From a virus, in IMG/VR virus record IMGVR_UViG_3300022752_005266, positions 1 through 64,000 of that record: DNA of 64,000 bases. One strand, given 5' to 3'. The position numbers and the translations under genes are program-made. Of this stretch, positions 27,968 to 36,168 are shown one piece after another. Below the pieces are notes generated by a model. The model ran no database searches. It saw nothing but the letters and a program-made list of their open reading frames with translations, and was not told the origin of the DNA. Numbering within the stretch: the first letter of the stretch is position 1; each line of letters opens with the position of its first letter.

Positions 27968-28323
27968 CGCTGCCCCTTGTTCTGCATGACGAGACTTCGC
28001 AAAGCGTCTCGCCGATTCGGCGAGCTCAGCAACGAAGACTGGTCCAGCAGCGAAGGCGTAGAAGTTGAAGACGAGGCGGGCGCTCCTGTGCTCTGCGGCG
28101 AAAAGACTGCCGGCGCGATAGCGCGTGGCGCAGACGACGAGCCCCGAGACGTAGGTAGCGTCGTCGGTCGACCCGCGGCTGCCTGCTTCGCGAGGTAGGC
28201 GGTCATCGCCGCCTTATTTCGCTGCTCAGAAGCCAGCATATTCTGATACGACTTGTCGAACTTCGCCTCCTCGGCTGACGTGTCGCTCAAGCCAAAAGGG
28301 TCGTTCTTCGGATCGATCGGCAT
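27964..28323 (-). CDS. Hypothetical head-region protein, 119 residues
   Basis: The start is ATG 28323 (MPIDPKNDPFGLSDTS); the upstream extension is a shadow. The N-terminal half is charged and helical (EEAKFDKSYQNMLASEQRNK). The C-terminal half is Ser/Pro/Thr-rich and looks disordered. The 4-base ATGA overlap with the next gene indicates coupling. No family was recognised; scaffold or head accessory roles are possible. Confidence 0.6.
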   Translation of the reverse strand: MPIDPKNDPFGLSDTSAEEAKFDKSYQNMLASEQRNKAAMTAYLAKQAAAGRPTTLPTSRGSSSAPRAIAPAVFSPQSTGAPASSSTSTPSLLDQSSLLSSPNRRDALRSLVMQNKGQR

Positions 28324-28325
28324 GG

Positions 28326-28544
28326 CTACTTCTTCATCTCGCCGAGGGTGCGGGCGAGCACGACCTGCTTCAGCAGCGTGCGCTTTGCCGAAGAGAGCTT
28401 CTTGTCTCCCTCCGCTTCCTTCTTGAGCTGGGCTTCCTTGGCAGCGAGCTTCTCCTTCGGGATCGTCTCGCCTTCCTTCACGCCCATCTTCTCGCGAAGA
28501 GCGCCGGGCTTCTTGATCGCGCCCTGAATCCACTTCTCGGCCAT
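28326..28544 (-). CDS. Small basic helical protein (MAEKWIQ family)
   Basis: The product is 72 residues from ATG 28544, with GGAGGG seven bases upstream. Its start, EKWIQGAIKKPGALREKMGV, followed by KEGETIPKEKLA, is a pattern I recall from short phage proteins of unknown function. It is very rich in Lys and Glu. It is the first minus-strand gene after the divergent intergenic region facing the terminase gene. Confidence 0.7.
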   Translation of the reverse strand: MAEKWIQGAIKKPGALREKMGVKEGETIPKEKLAAKEAQLKKEAEGDKKLSSAKRTLLKQVVLARTLGEMKK

Positions 28545-28594
28545 GTCGCCCTCCGCCCCATACCGTGTTAGCATAGCTGCAGGAGCAGTCTACC

Positions 28595-30247
28595 GTGAGT
28601 GCGCCGTCAAGTCTACCAGGAGGCGCGAAGATCGCGCAGGTACCGGGCCTTCACATGGGCAAGGTGCAGGCGCTCTTCAGTACGCCGTGGGCGTTCGTCT
28701 CGATGTGCCAGATCGTCCGTGAAGACGAGAGCATCGGCTACCTCGAACCGACGAACATCCAGATGAAGTTCTTGCAGGCCTGCGCGGACCATCGCTGGGT
28801 GCTCTGCGACAAGTTCCGGCAGGCCAAGATCACCACGCCGTCCGTCATGTTGCTCCTGCGGGACTGCATGTACTTGGAAGGCGTGAAGGGTGTCCTCATC
28901 GCCGAGCGCCAAGATACGGCAGAAGACATCTTCGAGCGCATCCTCTTCGCCTACAAGCACCTGCCGGAGGACGTGAAGGTGCCGGTCGAGTCGGGCCGCA
29001 AGCCGGGCACGACCCAGATTCACTTCATCCACGGTGGCGGCATCAAGGTGCTGACGGCAGGCGGGCGTTCCCCCGCCGTCGGCCGCTCCATCGACCGTCT
29101 GCTCATCACCGAGTTCGGTGAGGCGCAGTGGCAGCGGAAGGCGGCCGCCAACATCTTCCCCGCGGTGAACAAGCGCCAGAACGCGCGCGTCATCTTGGAG
29201 TCGACGCCGGGTTCGGCGGGTAGCCACCACGAGACGATGTGGCACAACGCGCTGGAGGGCAAGGGCCGCTTTCACCCCGTGTTCCTGGAGTGGTGGCTCG
29301 ACCCGAGCTGTCGTTCCGACCCGGCCGGGTTGAAGCCCACCGACGTCGAGATCGAGTACATGAAGCGCCATCCTGGGATGGACCTTCACAACCTCGCGTT
29401 CCGTCGGCTGTCGCTCCAGACCGAGATGGGCAACGACGAGCGACTCTTCACATCGAAGTACCCGAGCGACCCGTACGACGGCTGGCTCGGAAGCGGCTCG
29501 CCGGTCATGCCGATCGATGTGCTGAAGACGTCGCTGCTCACGGCAATCGTGCCGCCGGAGCCGATGCCGAAGGGCGCGAGCCTGCTGGAGAAGCCGATCA
29601 AGGGTCGGCCCTACCTCGTCTGCGCCGACCCGGCGGGCTTCGGCAGCGTCGGCGACAACAGCGCCGTGACGGTGTGGGACACCATCGACCGCCGCGAGGT
29701 CGCGGTCTGGGAAGGCCGCGAGGACCCAGGTCGGTTCTCGGAGCGGCTGCTCAACCTCCAGCGGTATTACAACCAAGCCCTGCTGGCGGTCGAGTCGAAC
29801 GCCGCGGCGTGTATCGCCATGCTGAAGGACAAGGGCGCGCGCAACCTGCTCTGGACGGACCGCAACCATCCGGGCTGGTACGCGACCGAGAAGCGCGTTC
29901 AGGAAGGCGAGGCGCGCCTCGTTCGCATGCTGCGGGACGAAGAACTGACCATCCGGTCGAAACCGCTTCTCCATCAGCTCATCAACTACGACGGCGACCG
30001 CACGAAACGCTCCGCGAACAAGGACGGGACGACGCACCACTTTGACTTGGCGCGCACCGCCGTCATGGCCGCGGACATCTTGAGCCGTCGTCGATTCACC
30101 TCGGACGAGGCGCCGATGCAGCAAACGCAGGATTTCCCGTCTTCGGACGGGCCCCGCGTTACGATTGCTGACCTCGACCGCTTCAAGCACAATGAGCGCG
30201 CAGCGGCGCGGAATCCTTTCAAGCCGATCGCTCGGGAGTGGACATGA
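28595..30247 (+). CDS. terL: Terminase large subunit
   Basis: The product is 550 residues from GTG 28595 with AGGAG nine bases upstream. The ATPase domain has a variant Walker A, KFRQAKITT (73-81, Lys78), Walker B LLITEFGEA (169-177), and the coupling motif LESTPGS (201-207). The nuclease domain has Asp345 in LVCADPAGFGS, Glu400 in LLAVESN and Asp484 in HHFDLARTA, which together form the expected RNase H-like metal site. The enzyme cuts and packages phage DNA through the portal. The start of the next gene overlaps its stop. The small subunit candidate lies 19 kb away on the other strand. Confidence 0.95.
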   Translation: MSAPSSLPGGAKIAQVPGLHMGKVQALFSTPWAFVSMCQIVREDESIGYLEPTNIQMKFLQACADHRWVLCDKFRQAKITTPSVMLLLRDCMYLEGVKGVLIAERQDTAEDIFERILFAYKHLPEDVKVPVESGRKPGTTQIHFIHGGGIKVLTAGGRSPAVGRSIDRLLITEFGEAQWQRKAAANIFPAVNKRQNARVILESTPGSAGSHHETMWHNALEGKGRFHPVFLEWWLDPSCRSDPAGLKPTDVEIEYMKRHPGMDLHNLAFRRLSLQTEMGNDERLFTSKYPSDPYDGWLGSGSPVMPIDVLKTSLLTAIVPPEPMPKGASLLEKPIKGRPYLVCADPAGFGSVGDNSAVTVWDTIDRREVAVWEGREDPGRFSERLLNLQRYYNQALLAVESNAAACIAMLKDKGARNLLWTDRNHPGWYATEKRVQEGEARLVRMLRDEELTIRSKPLLHQLINYDGDRTKRSANKDGTTHHFDLARTAVMAADILSRRRFTSDEAPMQQTQDFPSSDGPRVTIADLDRFKHNERAAARNPFKPIAREWT

Positions 30248-31989
30248 ATCTCGGACAGCTGATTGACCGTCACCGCCGCTACTACGAGCGCGTCGAGAAG
30301 AAGAACTTCGACAAGGCCCGCCGGTACTACCGCGGCGAGTTCTACGTCTCGCGAAACGACGTGAACCTTGCGGACGGCTCCATCCCGTCGTTCCTCTGCT
30401 CGAAAAACATGATCTACGCCATCGCCGACACGGCGATCAGCGCGCTGCTCGGGCCGAACCCGAAGGTCGCCGCGAACCCGCGCAACCAGCAGAGCCAGGG
30501 CGCCATTCCGCTCGTCAACGGCCTCCTGGAGTACACGTTCGACGCGAACAAGATGCGGCGTCGTGCCGCTACGGCGCTCATCGACGCAGTGCTCTGCAAG
30601 CGCGGCGTGTTCAAGACGGGCTGGAACGTGGCGGCCGACCAGCCGCTCGTTCGCGTCCTGGAGCCCGGTGCGGTCTTCTTCGACCAGACGGTGCGCGATC
30701 CGGACGACATCCGCTACTGGCTCGAAGCTGCGGTCATCCCCTACACCGAGTTCAAGCGGCGCGTGCAGAGCGGCGCGTACCGGTCATCGAAACTGGAGGA
30801 CGTGACTCCGGACCGGTATCCGAAGTGGATCACCGACAACTACAAGAACACCGAAGGCGCCCAGCTCCGCGATGCGTTCGAGTGGGTCACGGTGTGGGAG
30901 TACTACGACCGTGAGTCGAACAAGGTCACGCACTACGTGAAGCAGGCCGATGCGGTCGTGTTCGAGCAGGAGCTCGACTATGTGCCGTACTCGATGTTCT
31001 CGCTGAACCAGTCAGCGGTCGATTGCATGGGCCTCTCCGAGGTCCAGCTCGTCCTGAATCAGCAGGAGACGATCAACGACCTGCTCACGCACATGAAGCA
31101 GATCGTTTACCTCATGATTCCTCGCATTCTTTTCAACAGCGAGTTGATCACCGAGGAAGATCTGAATAAGGCTGTAGAAGCAGCCGCGGGGTCGTTCGTC
31201 CCGGTCAGCCCGACGAACGCCGAGGGCCTTCGCACGCTCTCGACGCTGTTCTACGAGATGCCGCTGCCGCAGGTGCCGGTGGGCGTCGAGAACTTCATCG
31301 CCCGGCAGGAGAGCGACGCGGCGTTCATCTCGGCGCTTGCCGAGGCGGCGCGCGGGCAGGTGGCCGGGGCCCGGACCGCGACGGAGATGGCGATCATCGA
31401 CGCGCAGATGCGAACCCGTCTCGCGACGCGCGAGGGGCACATCAACGGCGCGCTCGAAGACGTGGCGGAGAAGTGCTTCTACCTGTCGAAGAAGTACATG
31501 AAGGAGCCGAAGCTCGTCCAGGTGTCGGGCCATGAGGGATGGAGCGAGGTGTCGCTTGCCGACATCCGGGACGTCGACGTGAACTTCTCGATGGTGTCGT
31601 ACAACCCCATCCGCCAGAACCCGTCGGTGCTCTCCGAGACGCTGCTCAAGCTGTTCCCGATCCTGGCCCAGGACCAGAACATCAACAAGCGCGCGCTCCT
31701 GGAGGAGCTCGTCACCGGCGTCGGGCTGTCGACGCGCCTCCTCGTTCCGAAGGAAGAGGTCGAGGCGCAGGAGCAGGCGGCCCAGCAGATGATGATGGCC
31801 CAGATGATGGGCGCCGCGGGTGGTGGTCTGCCGGGCGCGGGCGGTCCTCCGCCGGGTGCCGAGGGTGGCATGCCCCCCGGCGCGCCGCCGGCCGAAGTTC
31901 CCTCCGTGGGCGCCACCGAGGCGGCAACGCAGAACGTGCCGTCTGACGTCATGGCGGCCATGGGCCCCACCCCCGTCCCTGTTGCGTAG
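30244..31989 (+). CDS. Portal protein
   Basis: The product is 581 residues from ATG 30244 (MNLGQLIDRHRRYYERV), in an ATGA overlap with the terminase stop and with GGGAG upstream; GTG 30238 is an alternative. Features typical of portals are present: SLNQSAVDCMGLSEVQLVLN and NQQETINDLLTHMKQ in the stem-entry region, and a Gln/Met/Gly/Pro-rich flexible C-terminus. The gene follows terminase directly, the standard order. The portal forms the dodecameric ring through which DNA passes. Confidence 0.9.
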   Translation: MNLGQLIDRHRRYYERVEKKNFDKARRYYRGEFYVSRNDVNLADGSIPSFLCSKNMIYAIADTAISALLGPNPKVAANPRNQQSQGAIPLVNGLLEYTFDANKMRRRAATALIDAVLCKRGVFKTGWNVAADQPLVRVLEPGAVFFDQTVRDPDDIRYWLEAAVIPYTEFKRRVQSGAYRSSKLEDVTPDRYPKWITDNYKNTEGAQLRDAFEWVTVWEYYDRESNKVTHYVKQADAVVFEQELDYVPYSMFSLNQSAVDCMGLSEVQLVLNQQETINDLLTHMKQIVYLMIPRILFNSELITEEDLNKAVEAAAGSFVPVSPTNAEGLRTLSTLFYEMPLPQVPVGVENFIARQESDAAFISALAEAARGQVAGARTATEMAIIDAQMRTRLATREGHINGALEDVAEKCFYLSKKYMKEPKLVQVSGHEGWSEVSLADIRDVDVNFSMVSYNPIRQNPSVLSETLLKLFPILAQDQNINKRALLEELVTGVGLSTRLLVPKEEVEAQEQAAQQMMMAQMMGAAGGGLPGAGGPPPGAEGGMPPGAPPAEVPSVGATEAATQNVPSDVMAAMGPTPVPVA

Positions 31990-31997
31990 GAAAGACC

Positions 31998-32447
31998 ATG
32001 CCGATTCACGACATCCGCTGCCTTGAGTGCGACCACATCGAGTCCGACGTCTTCGTTGTCGTCGGTCAGCTGCCGCCCTGCGATCTTTGCGGCTACCCGA
32101 CGAAGATCGACTGGAGCCATGGCAAGGGCCCGGCGGTCCGCGGCCAGGGTTACGGCTCCTTCACGCCGATCGACATGGGCGTGCTCGGCAAGGCGGAGAC
32201 GAAGGAAGACTACGACCGCGCCGTGTCGGTCATCCAGCAGCGCTTCCCCGGCCACCGCATCGAGCTGGAGAGCGAGTCGAAGTCGAAGAAGCAGGAGCGC
32301 ATCGACGCGATTCGCCAGCGCTCCTACGAGGTGAAGAAGCAGCGGGGTCTGACCGAGAACGAACTCCGCCAGCGCTCCAACGAGGCGGTCGCCGAGAAGG
32401 AAGGCAAGGCGACGAAGATCATGTCGAAGCCCGCGGTGTCGGCATGA
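31998..32447 (+). CDS. Zinc-ribbon protein (FmdB-like N-terminus)
   Basis: The product is 149 residues. The N-terminus MPIHDIRCLECDHIE and the later CDLCGYP form a C-x2-C ... C-x2-C zinc ribbon resembling the FmdB family. A Gly-rich segment follows (GKGPAVRGQGYGSF), then a long charged helix (residues about 85-140). Such short zinc-ribbon proteins are common between portal and scaffold genes in phages. Function is unknown; a nucleic-acid or assembly role is possible. Confidence 0.7.
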   Translation: MPIHDIRCLECDHIESDVFVVVGQLPPCDLCGYPTKIDWSHGKGPAVRGQGYGSFTPIDMGVLGKAETKEDYDRAVSVIQQRFPGHRIELESESKSKKQERIDAIRQRSYEVKKQRGLTENELRQRSNEAVAEKEGKATKIMSKPAVSA

Positions 32448-32680
32448 GGGTCGACGTCGAGACGGCCCGTCGCCGCGCCGAAGGTCGGCACCGCCAGATT
32501 CGCATCGTCGGCGCGTTCGGTACGCAAGACATGTCGGTGCTGGAGGACCGGATGACCGGTGAACGGCGCCGCGTGCCGAACAAGTGGCTGCTCCTCGCGC
32601 AGTCCCCAGCCGTGGCGTTCGAGATGGCGCCGGCCGGTCCTGGTTTCGAGGACGAAGCGCCTGCCCCTGATGAAGAGTAG
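32444..32680 (+). CDS. Hypothetical protein, 78 residues
   Basis: The ATG at 32444 overlaps the previous stop (ATGA). The N-terminal part is basic (ETARRRAEGRHRQIRIVGAF), the middle hydrophobic (NKWLLLAQSPAVAFEMAP) and the C-terminus acidic (EDEAPAPDEE). It is followed by a 62-base spacer with an imperfect inverted repeat (AACCGGG ... CCCGGTT). No family was recognised. Confidence 0.65.
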   Translation: MRVDVETARRRAEGRHRQIRIVGAFGTQDMSVLEDRMTGERRRVPNKWLLLAQSPAVAFEMAPAGPGFEDEAPAPDEE

Positions 32681-32742
32681 CGAACCGGGTCGCGACTCTT
32701 TCTCTACCTTCCCGGTTTCATCAAACCACGTTAGGAGATACC

Positions 32743-33237
32743 ATGGCCGAGATGACTGACATGAAGATGCCGCCGGGCGGCATCGTGCCCCGCCGCGACG
32801 TCAAGCCGCTTGCTGATCAGATCGATGCGATTCTGAGCGGTGCGCCGGGCGCCGAGGGTGTGGGTACGCCGGTCGAGGGCGCGCCGAAGGAGCCGGAAGG
32901 CGGGCCCCGTGCCTCGATGACCGCCGGTGAGGCGGAGCGCGAGATCGAGGAGTCGCCGACCGACGTGAGCATCATCGCCGAGACGCTCGGCGTGTCGATG
33001 GAGAAGGCGCAGGCCCTCTACGACGCCGCGATGATGATGCCGAAGTTCGAGGGCAAGAGCCCCGCCGAGGTGGCTGACATGCTGGAGAAGGACATGAACC
33101 TTCGCATGCAGCTGGAGAAGAACATGGGCGCCAGCGAGGATTCGATGGCCCGGAAGGCGATGGCGGCGGAGGGCATGAAGGCTCCCGCGGCTGCGCCTCC
33201 CCCGATGGAGCCGACGCCCGCTGGGGCCAAGAAGTAG
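32743..33237 (+). CDS. Probable assembly protein, Met/Ala/Glu-rich
   Basis: The product is 164 residues with AGGAG before ATG 32743. The N-terminal third is Pro/Gly-rich, the middle helical and acidic (TAGEAEREIEESPTDVSI), with repeated Met residues (MMMPKFEGKS). The C-terminus is disordered Pro/Ala. The gene lies between portal and the coiled-coil candidate scaffold, and its composition fits an assembly cofactor. No family was recognised. Confidence 0.6.
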   Translation: MAEMTDMKMPPGGIVPRRDVKPLADQIDAILSGAPGAEGVGTPVEGAPKEPEGGPRASMTAGEAEREIEESPTDVSIIAETLGVSMEKAQALYDAAMMMPKFEGKSPAEVADMLEKDMNLRMQLEKNMGASEDSMARKAMAAEGMKAPAAAPPPMEPTPAGAKK

Positions 33238-33249
33238 CCAGGAGGTAGG

Positions 33250-34128
33250 ATGTTCGAGCCCGCGAATGAAGAAGAAGCTGAAACCACGGAAACCGAAGAG
33301 TCCATCGAGTCGATGGACGCCGGCCCGGTCGAGGAAGCACCTGCGGTCTTCGACTGGAATGGAGAGCTGGACGCCCTTTCGAAGGCGGACTGGTTCGGGC
33401 GCGTCGGCGACGAGGGACTGCGGAACACTCTCGTTCGCGGGTTCGAGTCCAAGTACCGGAACTTCGAACGCGGCTTCACCAAGGCGTTCCAGGACACGGC
33501 TGCCCGACGCAAGGAGATCGAGCGTCGGGAAGCCAAGCTCCGCGAAGACGAGATGCGCATCCAGCGCTGGATGACCGGCGACGCCGATCCGATGGCGGAG
33601 AAGCAGCGCGAGATCGACCAGCTCAAGGCGGCGCACGACGCCGCCCTGGAGACGCTGCGCAACGAGTACGAGCAGGCGCAGCGCCGAGCCGCAGACGAGT
33701 GGACCGGCAAGTACGGCTCGGCCGAGCGGGAGCGCGACGAGCTCCGTCAGCGGCTGGAGTCGTTCGAGTACGAGGCCAAGCAGGCCGAGGAGCGCCAGAT
33801 TGAGCAGGCCGTCACCGAGGTGGAGGACTGGCTCAAGAGCGAGGCGGCGGATGTCTACGACAACGACGACGCCTTCTACGCCTTCACGGTGCTTTGCACC
33901 GGCGGCCTCGACCCCGAGGACGCCGTCACGATGGTCCGCGCCAAGTTCGGACCGCCGCCGCCTCCGGAGCCGGAGCCCGTGCCCGAGGCGATGAACCTGA
34001 TGAACCTCGGCCCGAGCCGTGGCACCGGCACGACGCAGATGGAGAACCGCTCCTACAAGGAGATCATGGACTCCATGCGCCGCGCTGCCCAGGCCGACGA
34101 GTCGCAGTTCTACAATCCTCGCCGTTGA
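33250..34128 (+). CDS. Probable capsid scaffolding protein
   Basis: The product is 292 residues. The N-terminus is extremely acidic (EEEAETTETEESIESMD), and a long charged coiled coil covers about residues 70-195. A short folded region follows, then a Pro/Glu linker (PPPPPEPEPVPEA), and the C-terminus is basic-helical (YKEIMDSMRRAAQ). Acidic coiled-coil proteins with a helical C-terminus, encoded just after the portal, are usually scaffolds. Here the capsid gene it would serve is on the opposite strand, 7 kb away. The stop codon lies within the -35 of a following promoter. Confidence 0.7.
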   Translation: MFEPANEEEAETTETEESIESMDAGPVEEAPAVFDWNGELDALSKADWFGRVGDEGLRNTLVRGFESKYRNFERGFTKAFQDTAARRKEIERREAKLREDEMRIQRWMTGDADPMAEKQREIDQLKAAHDAALETLRNEYEQAQRRAADEWTGKYGSAERERDELRQRLESFEYEAKQAEERQIEQAVTEVEDWLKSEAADVYDNDDAFYAFTVLCTGGLDPEDAVTMVRAKFGPPPPPEPEPVPEAMNLMNLGPSRGTGTTQMENRSYKEIMDSMRRAAQADESQFYNPRR

Positions 34129-34153
34129 CAGGCCGGCGTCTCTACGGTACAAT
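34125..34153 (+). promoter_or_regulatory. Strong sigma70-type promoter
   Basis: TTGACA (34125-34130) is followed after exactly 17 bases by TACAAT (34148-34153), the closest match to the sigma70 consensus in the window. The TGA stop of the scaffold gene is inside the -35. Transcription would begin near 34160 and meet an intrinsic terminator at 34204-34234 before any gene, so it appears to drive a short RNA. Confidence 0.8.
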
Positions 34154-34159
34154 CCGTTC

Positions 34160-34235
34160 GGGCCAGATGCGGGTTTCTGGTCCGGGGTTGGTGTAGGGTT
34201 TAACAGCCGGGAGGGGCGACTCTCCCGGCTGTTTC
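34160..34235 (+). ncRNA. Candidate small non-coding RNA, about 75 nt
   Basis: This is bounded by the promoter at 34125-34153 and an intrinsic terminator. A transcript starting near 34160 begins with a hairpin: GGGCCAGA (34160-34167) pairs with TCTGGTCC (34176-34183) with one G-U pair. A 20-nt G/U-rich single strand follows, then the 10-bp terminator hairpin. There is no open reading frame with a ribosome site. A packaging RNA or a regulatory RNA are both possible; the function is unknown. Confidence 0.6.
34204..34234 (+). terminator. Intrinsic terminator
   Basis: CAGCCGGGAG (34204-34213) pairs perfectly with CTCCCGGCTG (34222-34231), loop of eight, followed by TTT. It ends the short RNA and may also act on the convergent minus-strand gene ending at 34240, since TTAAA follows on that strand. 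Confidence 0.8.
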
Positions 34236-34239
34236 ACTT

Positions 34240-34398
34240 CTACTTGCCGCCGATCTTGACCTTGACCTTGACGACCGGCTTCTTCTCCAGCTTGGAGGGG
34301 TCGACCTTGCCGCGCTTGTCGGGGATGCCGTTCATCTCCTTCTGCGCGTCGATCGTGTCCTTCTTCAGGCGGCTGAGGATGTCGTAGTAGTCCATCAT
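34240..34398 (-). CDS. Small basic protein, 52 residues
   Basis: The start is ATG 34398 (MMDYYDILSRLKKDTIDAQ) with AAGGAG seven bases upstream; an adjacent ATG at 34395 is equally open. The C-terminus alternates Lys/Val (PVVKVKVKIGGK). It lies three bases after the transglycosylase gene on the same strand. No family was recognised; the tight spacing and good ribosome site support it. Confidence 0.65.
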   Translation of the reverse strand: MMDYYDILSRLKKDTIDAQKEMNGIPDKRGKVDPSKLEKKPVVKVKVKIGGK

Positions 34399-34401
34399 GG
34401 C

Positions 34402-35034
34402 TCACTCCTTCGAGGGGATGCTCTGCCGGAGCTTCTCGGTGGGGTTCACCGTTTCGAAGAAGCGCGCGGTGTTCTCCCCGCGATTAAGCTTCTCCTGCAT
34501 GATGCTCATCAGGGCCGCGTACTCCCGGGCCTTTGGCCCGAACGGAGACGGCTGCTGGCTGTGGCCACGAAGATTCGTCTCGCCGCTGTGGTACGCGACA
34601 CCCAGAACCGGGTAATCCTCGCCGAACTTCTTCTTCATGTCGCGAAGGTACTCGGCCGCGCCGCGGATGGAGTCCTCGACGCTGTCCGGATTGATCTTGT
34701 AGGCCTTCTGAACAAGCGACCTGACCTGCGCGATGCCCTTTGCGCCCTTGTCGGACGACACATACTCGCCCGGCGTCGTGTTTCCGCGCTGCTCGACGGC
34801 GATGACCGCCATCAGCAGCTTCGGGTCGATGCCCGCCATGTCCGCGTACTTGCGGATGAACCCCTCGTTCGGCTTGACGTGCAACTCCATCGCGCGGTCG
34901 AGGTTGGCTTCTTCGCCCTTCACCGTGTCGTCCTGGCGGAAGTCCTGCACTTCGCGCATGACGCGGTCGGCGGCCATCGCCTGACGCTTCGCGGCGGAGA
35001 TCGGCGGCTCTTCGGTAGTCTTCTTGTCGGCCAT
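34402..35034 (-). CDS. Lytic transglycosylase-like protein (SLT domain)
   Basis: The product is 210 residues. The central part follows the SLT/lysozyme fold: IDPKLLMAVIAVEQRG with the probable catalytic Glu81, then SSDKGAKGIAQV (94-104) in place of the family's S-x2-GA-x-G-x2-Q, then SIRGAAEYLRDM and VLGVAYHSG. Such enzymes cleave the glycan strand of peptidoglycan without hydrolysis. In phages this type is often virion-associated and acts during DNA entry. The N-terminal 50 residues are charged and helical. No signal peptide is present. Confidence 0.8.
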   Translation of the reverse strand: MADKKTTEEPPISAAKRQAMAADRVMREVQDFRQDDTVKGEEANLDRAMELHVKPNEGFIRKYADMAGIDPKLLMAVIAVEQRGNTTPGEYVSSDKGAKGIAQVRSLVQKAYKINPDSVEDSIRGAAEYLRDMKKKFGEDYPVLGVAYHSGETNLRGHSQQPSPFGPKAREYAALMSIMQEKLNRGENTARFFETVNPTEKLRQSIPSKE

Positions 35035-35035
35035 G

Positions 35036-35470
35036 TCAGTACTTCATCGGCTTGGACTTGAGGAACGCTGGGACGGGCTTCTTCGCTTTCGGGGCGTCGA
35101 GCTTCATGAGCGGCTCTTCTTCGGTCGGCTCCTCGGCGTGCCCCGACTCGGGGTTGAACTTGAGGTAGTCATGCACCGAGTCGAGGTAGCTGTCGCAGAC
35201 GGTGATCTTCTGCTTCACCCACTCCGGAAGCTCGCAGCCCTCGCTCATGTCGTGGATGGACTGCGCCTTGGACGCGATGGATCGCAGGTTGCCCTGCACC
35301 ATGGTGACGCCCTCGTCTTCGTCCTCAGCGTCGTAGCTACCGGCCTCGCCGCCGTTGTCGAACATGCCGCCCTTCGGCATCTCGGCGTCCATCGGACCCA
35401 TCGCCATGCCCTCGGACTCGCCCATCGGGTCGAAGAACCCGCTGGGGCCCGCGGCCTTCTTCTTCGCCAT
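35036..35470 (-). CDS. Probable small virion protein
   Basis: The product is 144 residues from ATG 35470 (MAKKKAAGPSGFFDP). An in-frame ATG at 35497 has a GAGG site and is an alternative start. The N-terminal half is Gly/Met/Asp-rich. Near residue 80 is LRSIASKAQSIHDMSEGCEL then PEWVKQKITVCDSYL, a layout I know from small phage head proteins (helical, with PEWV-x-x-KI). The C-terminus is basic (KKPVPAFLKSKPMKY). Function is unknown. Confidence 0.65.
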   Translation of the reverse strand: MAKKKAAGPSGFFDPMGESEGMAMGPMDAEMPKGGMFDNGGEAGSYDAEDEDEGVTMVQGNLRSIASKAQSIHDMSEGCELPEWVKQKITVCDSYLDSVHDYLKFNPESGHAEEPTEEEPLMKLDAPKAKKPVPAFLKSKPMKY

Positions 35471-35577
35471 GATCAAAATCGTCGCGGGTCCGTGCATGAA
35501 AGCCTCGATTCTGGTGTATGCTACCATCGCCATGAAGTGTCTGCAATCACGCGGCACTGGAATCTTGGAGGTTGGTC

Positions 35578-36114
35578 ATGGCTGCATATGGTTGGATCAC
35601 TCGTAAGTTCATTCGTTACGGCGAAGTCATCACGGAGCACCTCGCTACTTCGTCCGTCACCTCGGCGAAGCTCGCCTCGGGTGCGGTCGGTGCGACCGCC
35701 ATCGCCAGCGGCTCGATCGCGGGCGCGAAGATCGCGAACGTGGCGACCGCCACGGGCGCCGGTACTCCGACGGCGGTGACGCCGGGTGTCCCGGTTGTCG
35801 TGGCGCTCAACATCACGGACGCGGGGTCCTCCGCGGTTTTCGACTTCACCATGCCGTTCAAGTGCAAGGTGATCGACGCGTACATCATTCAGGTGGGCGC
35901 GGGTAACGCCGGTAACGCGGTCGTCATCAAGAACGCCGCAGGGACCGCCATCTCCAGCAGCATGAACAACGCTGCGGACAAGGCCCTCACGCGCACCACG
36001 AGCATCGACACGGCGAACAGCACCATCGCTGCCGCTGCGGTGCTGAAGGTGGACGTGACGCGTGTTGCCGGCGCCAACGTGAACGTGTACGTCACGGTCA
36101 TTCCGATCGCCTAA
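35578..36114 (+). CDS. Probable virion decoration protein
   Basis: The product is 178 residues from ATG 35578, with GGAGG six bases upstream. The N-terminal third repeats TSAKLASGAVGATAIASGSI-type units, which resemble trimeric fibre linkers. The remainder is beta-type with Asn, Val, Thr and Ile and almost no long charged stretches. It stands alone on the plus strand between two minus-strand genes and is followed by a strong terminator, so it is probably transcribed from its own promoter in 35471-35577. I see only a weak -10 there (TATGCT, 35517). Confidence 0.6.
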   Translation: MAAYGWITRKFIRYGEVITEHLATSSVTSAKLASGAVGATAIASGSIAGAKIANVATATGAGTPTAVTPGVPVVVALNITDAGSSAVFDFTMPFKCKVIDAYIIQVGAGNAGNAVVIKNAAGTAISSSMNNAADKALTRTTSIDTANSTIAAAAVLKVDVTRVAGANVNVYVTVIPIA

Positions 36115-36128
36115 ACGGCGATGCGGTG

Positions 36129-36168
36129 AGGCCTGCCGGGGTTTCGTGCCTCGGCAGGCCTTCTTTCC
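36129..36168 (+). terminator. Intrinsic terminator
   Basis: AGGCCTGCCG (36129-36138) pairs perfectly with CGGCAGGCCT (36152-36161), followed by TCTTTCCTT. It ends the single-gene transcript of the decoration-like protein and faces the convergent gene ending at 36169. Confidence 0.85.

Noticed and set aside
34160-34235. A tRNA gene
   Set aside because: No cloverleaf, T-loop GGTTCGA or acceptor stem is seen; the second hairpin is an intrinsic terminator.
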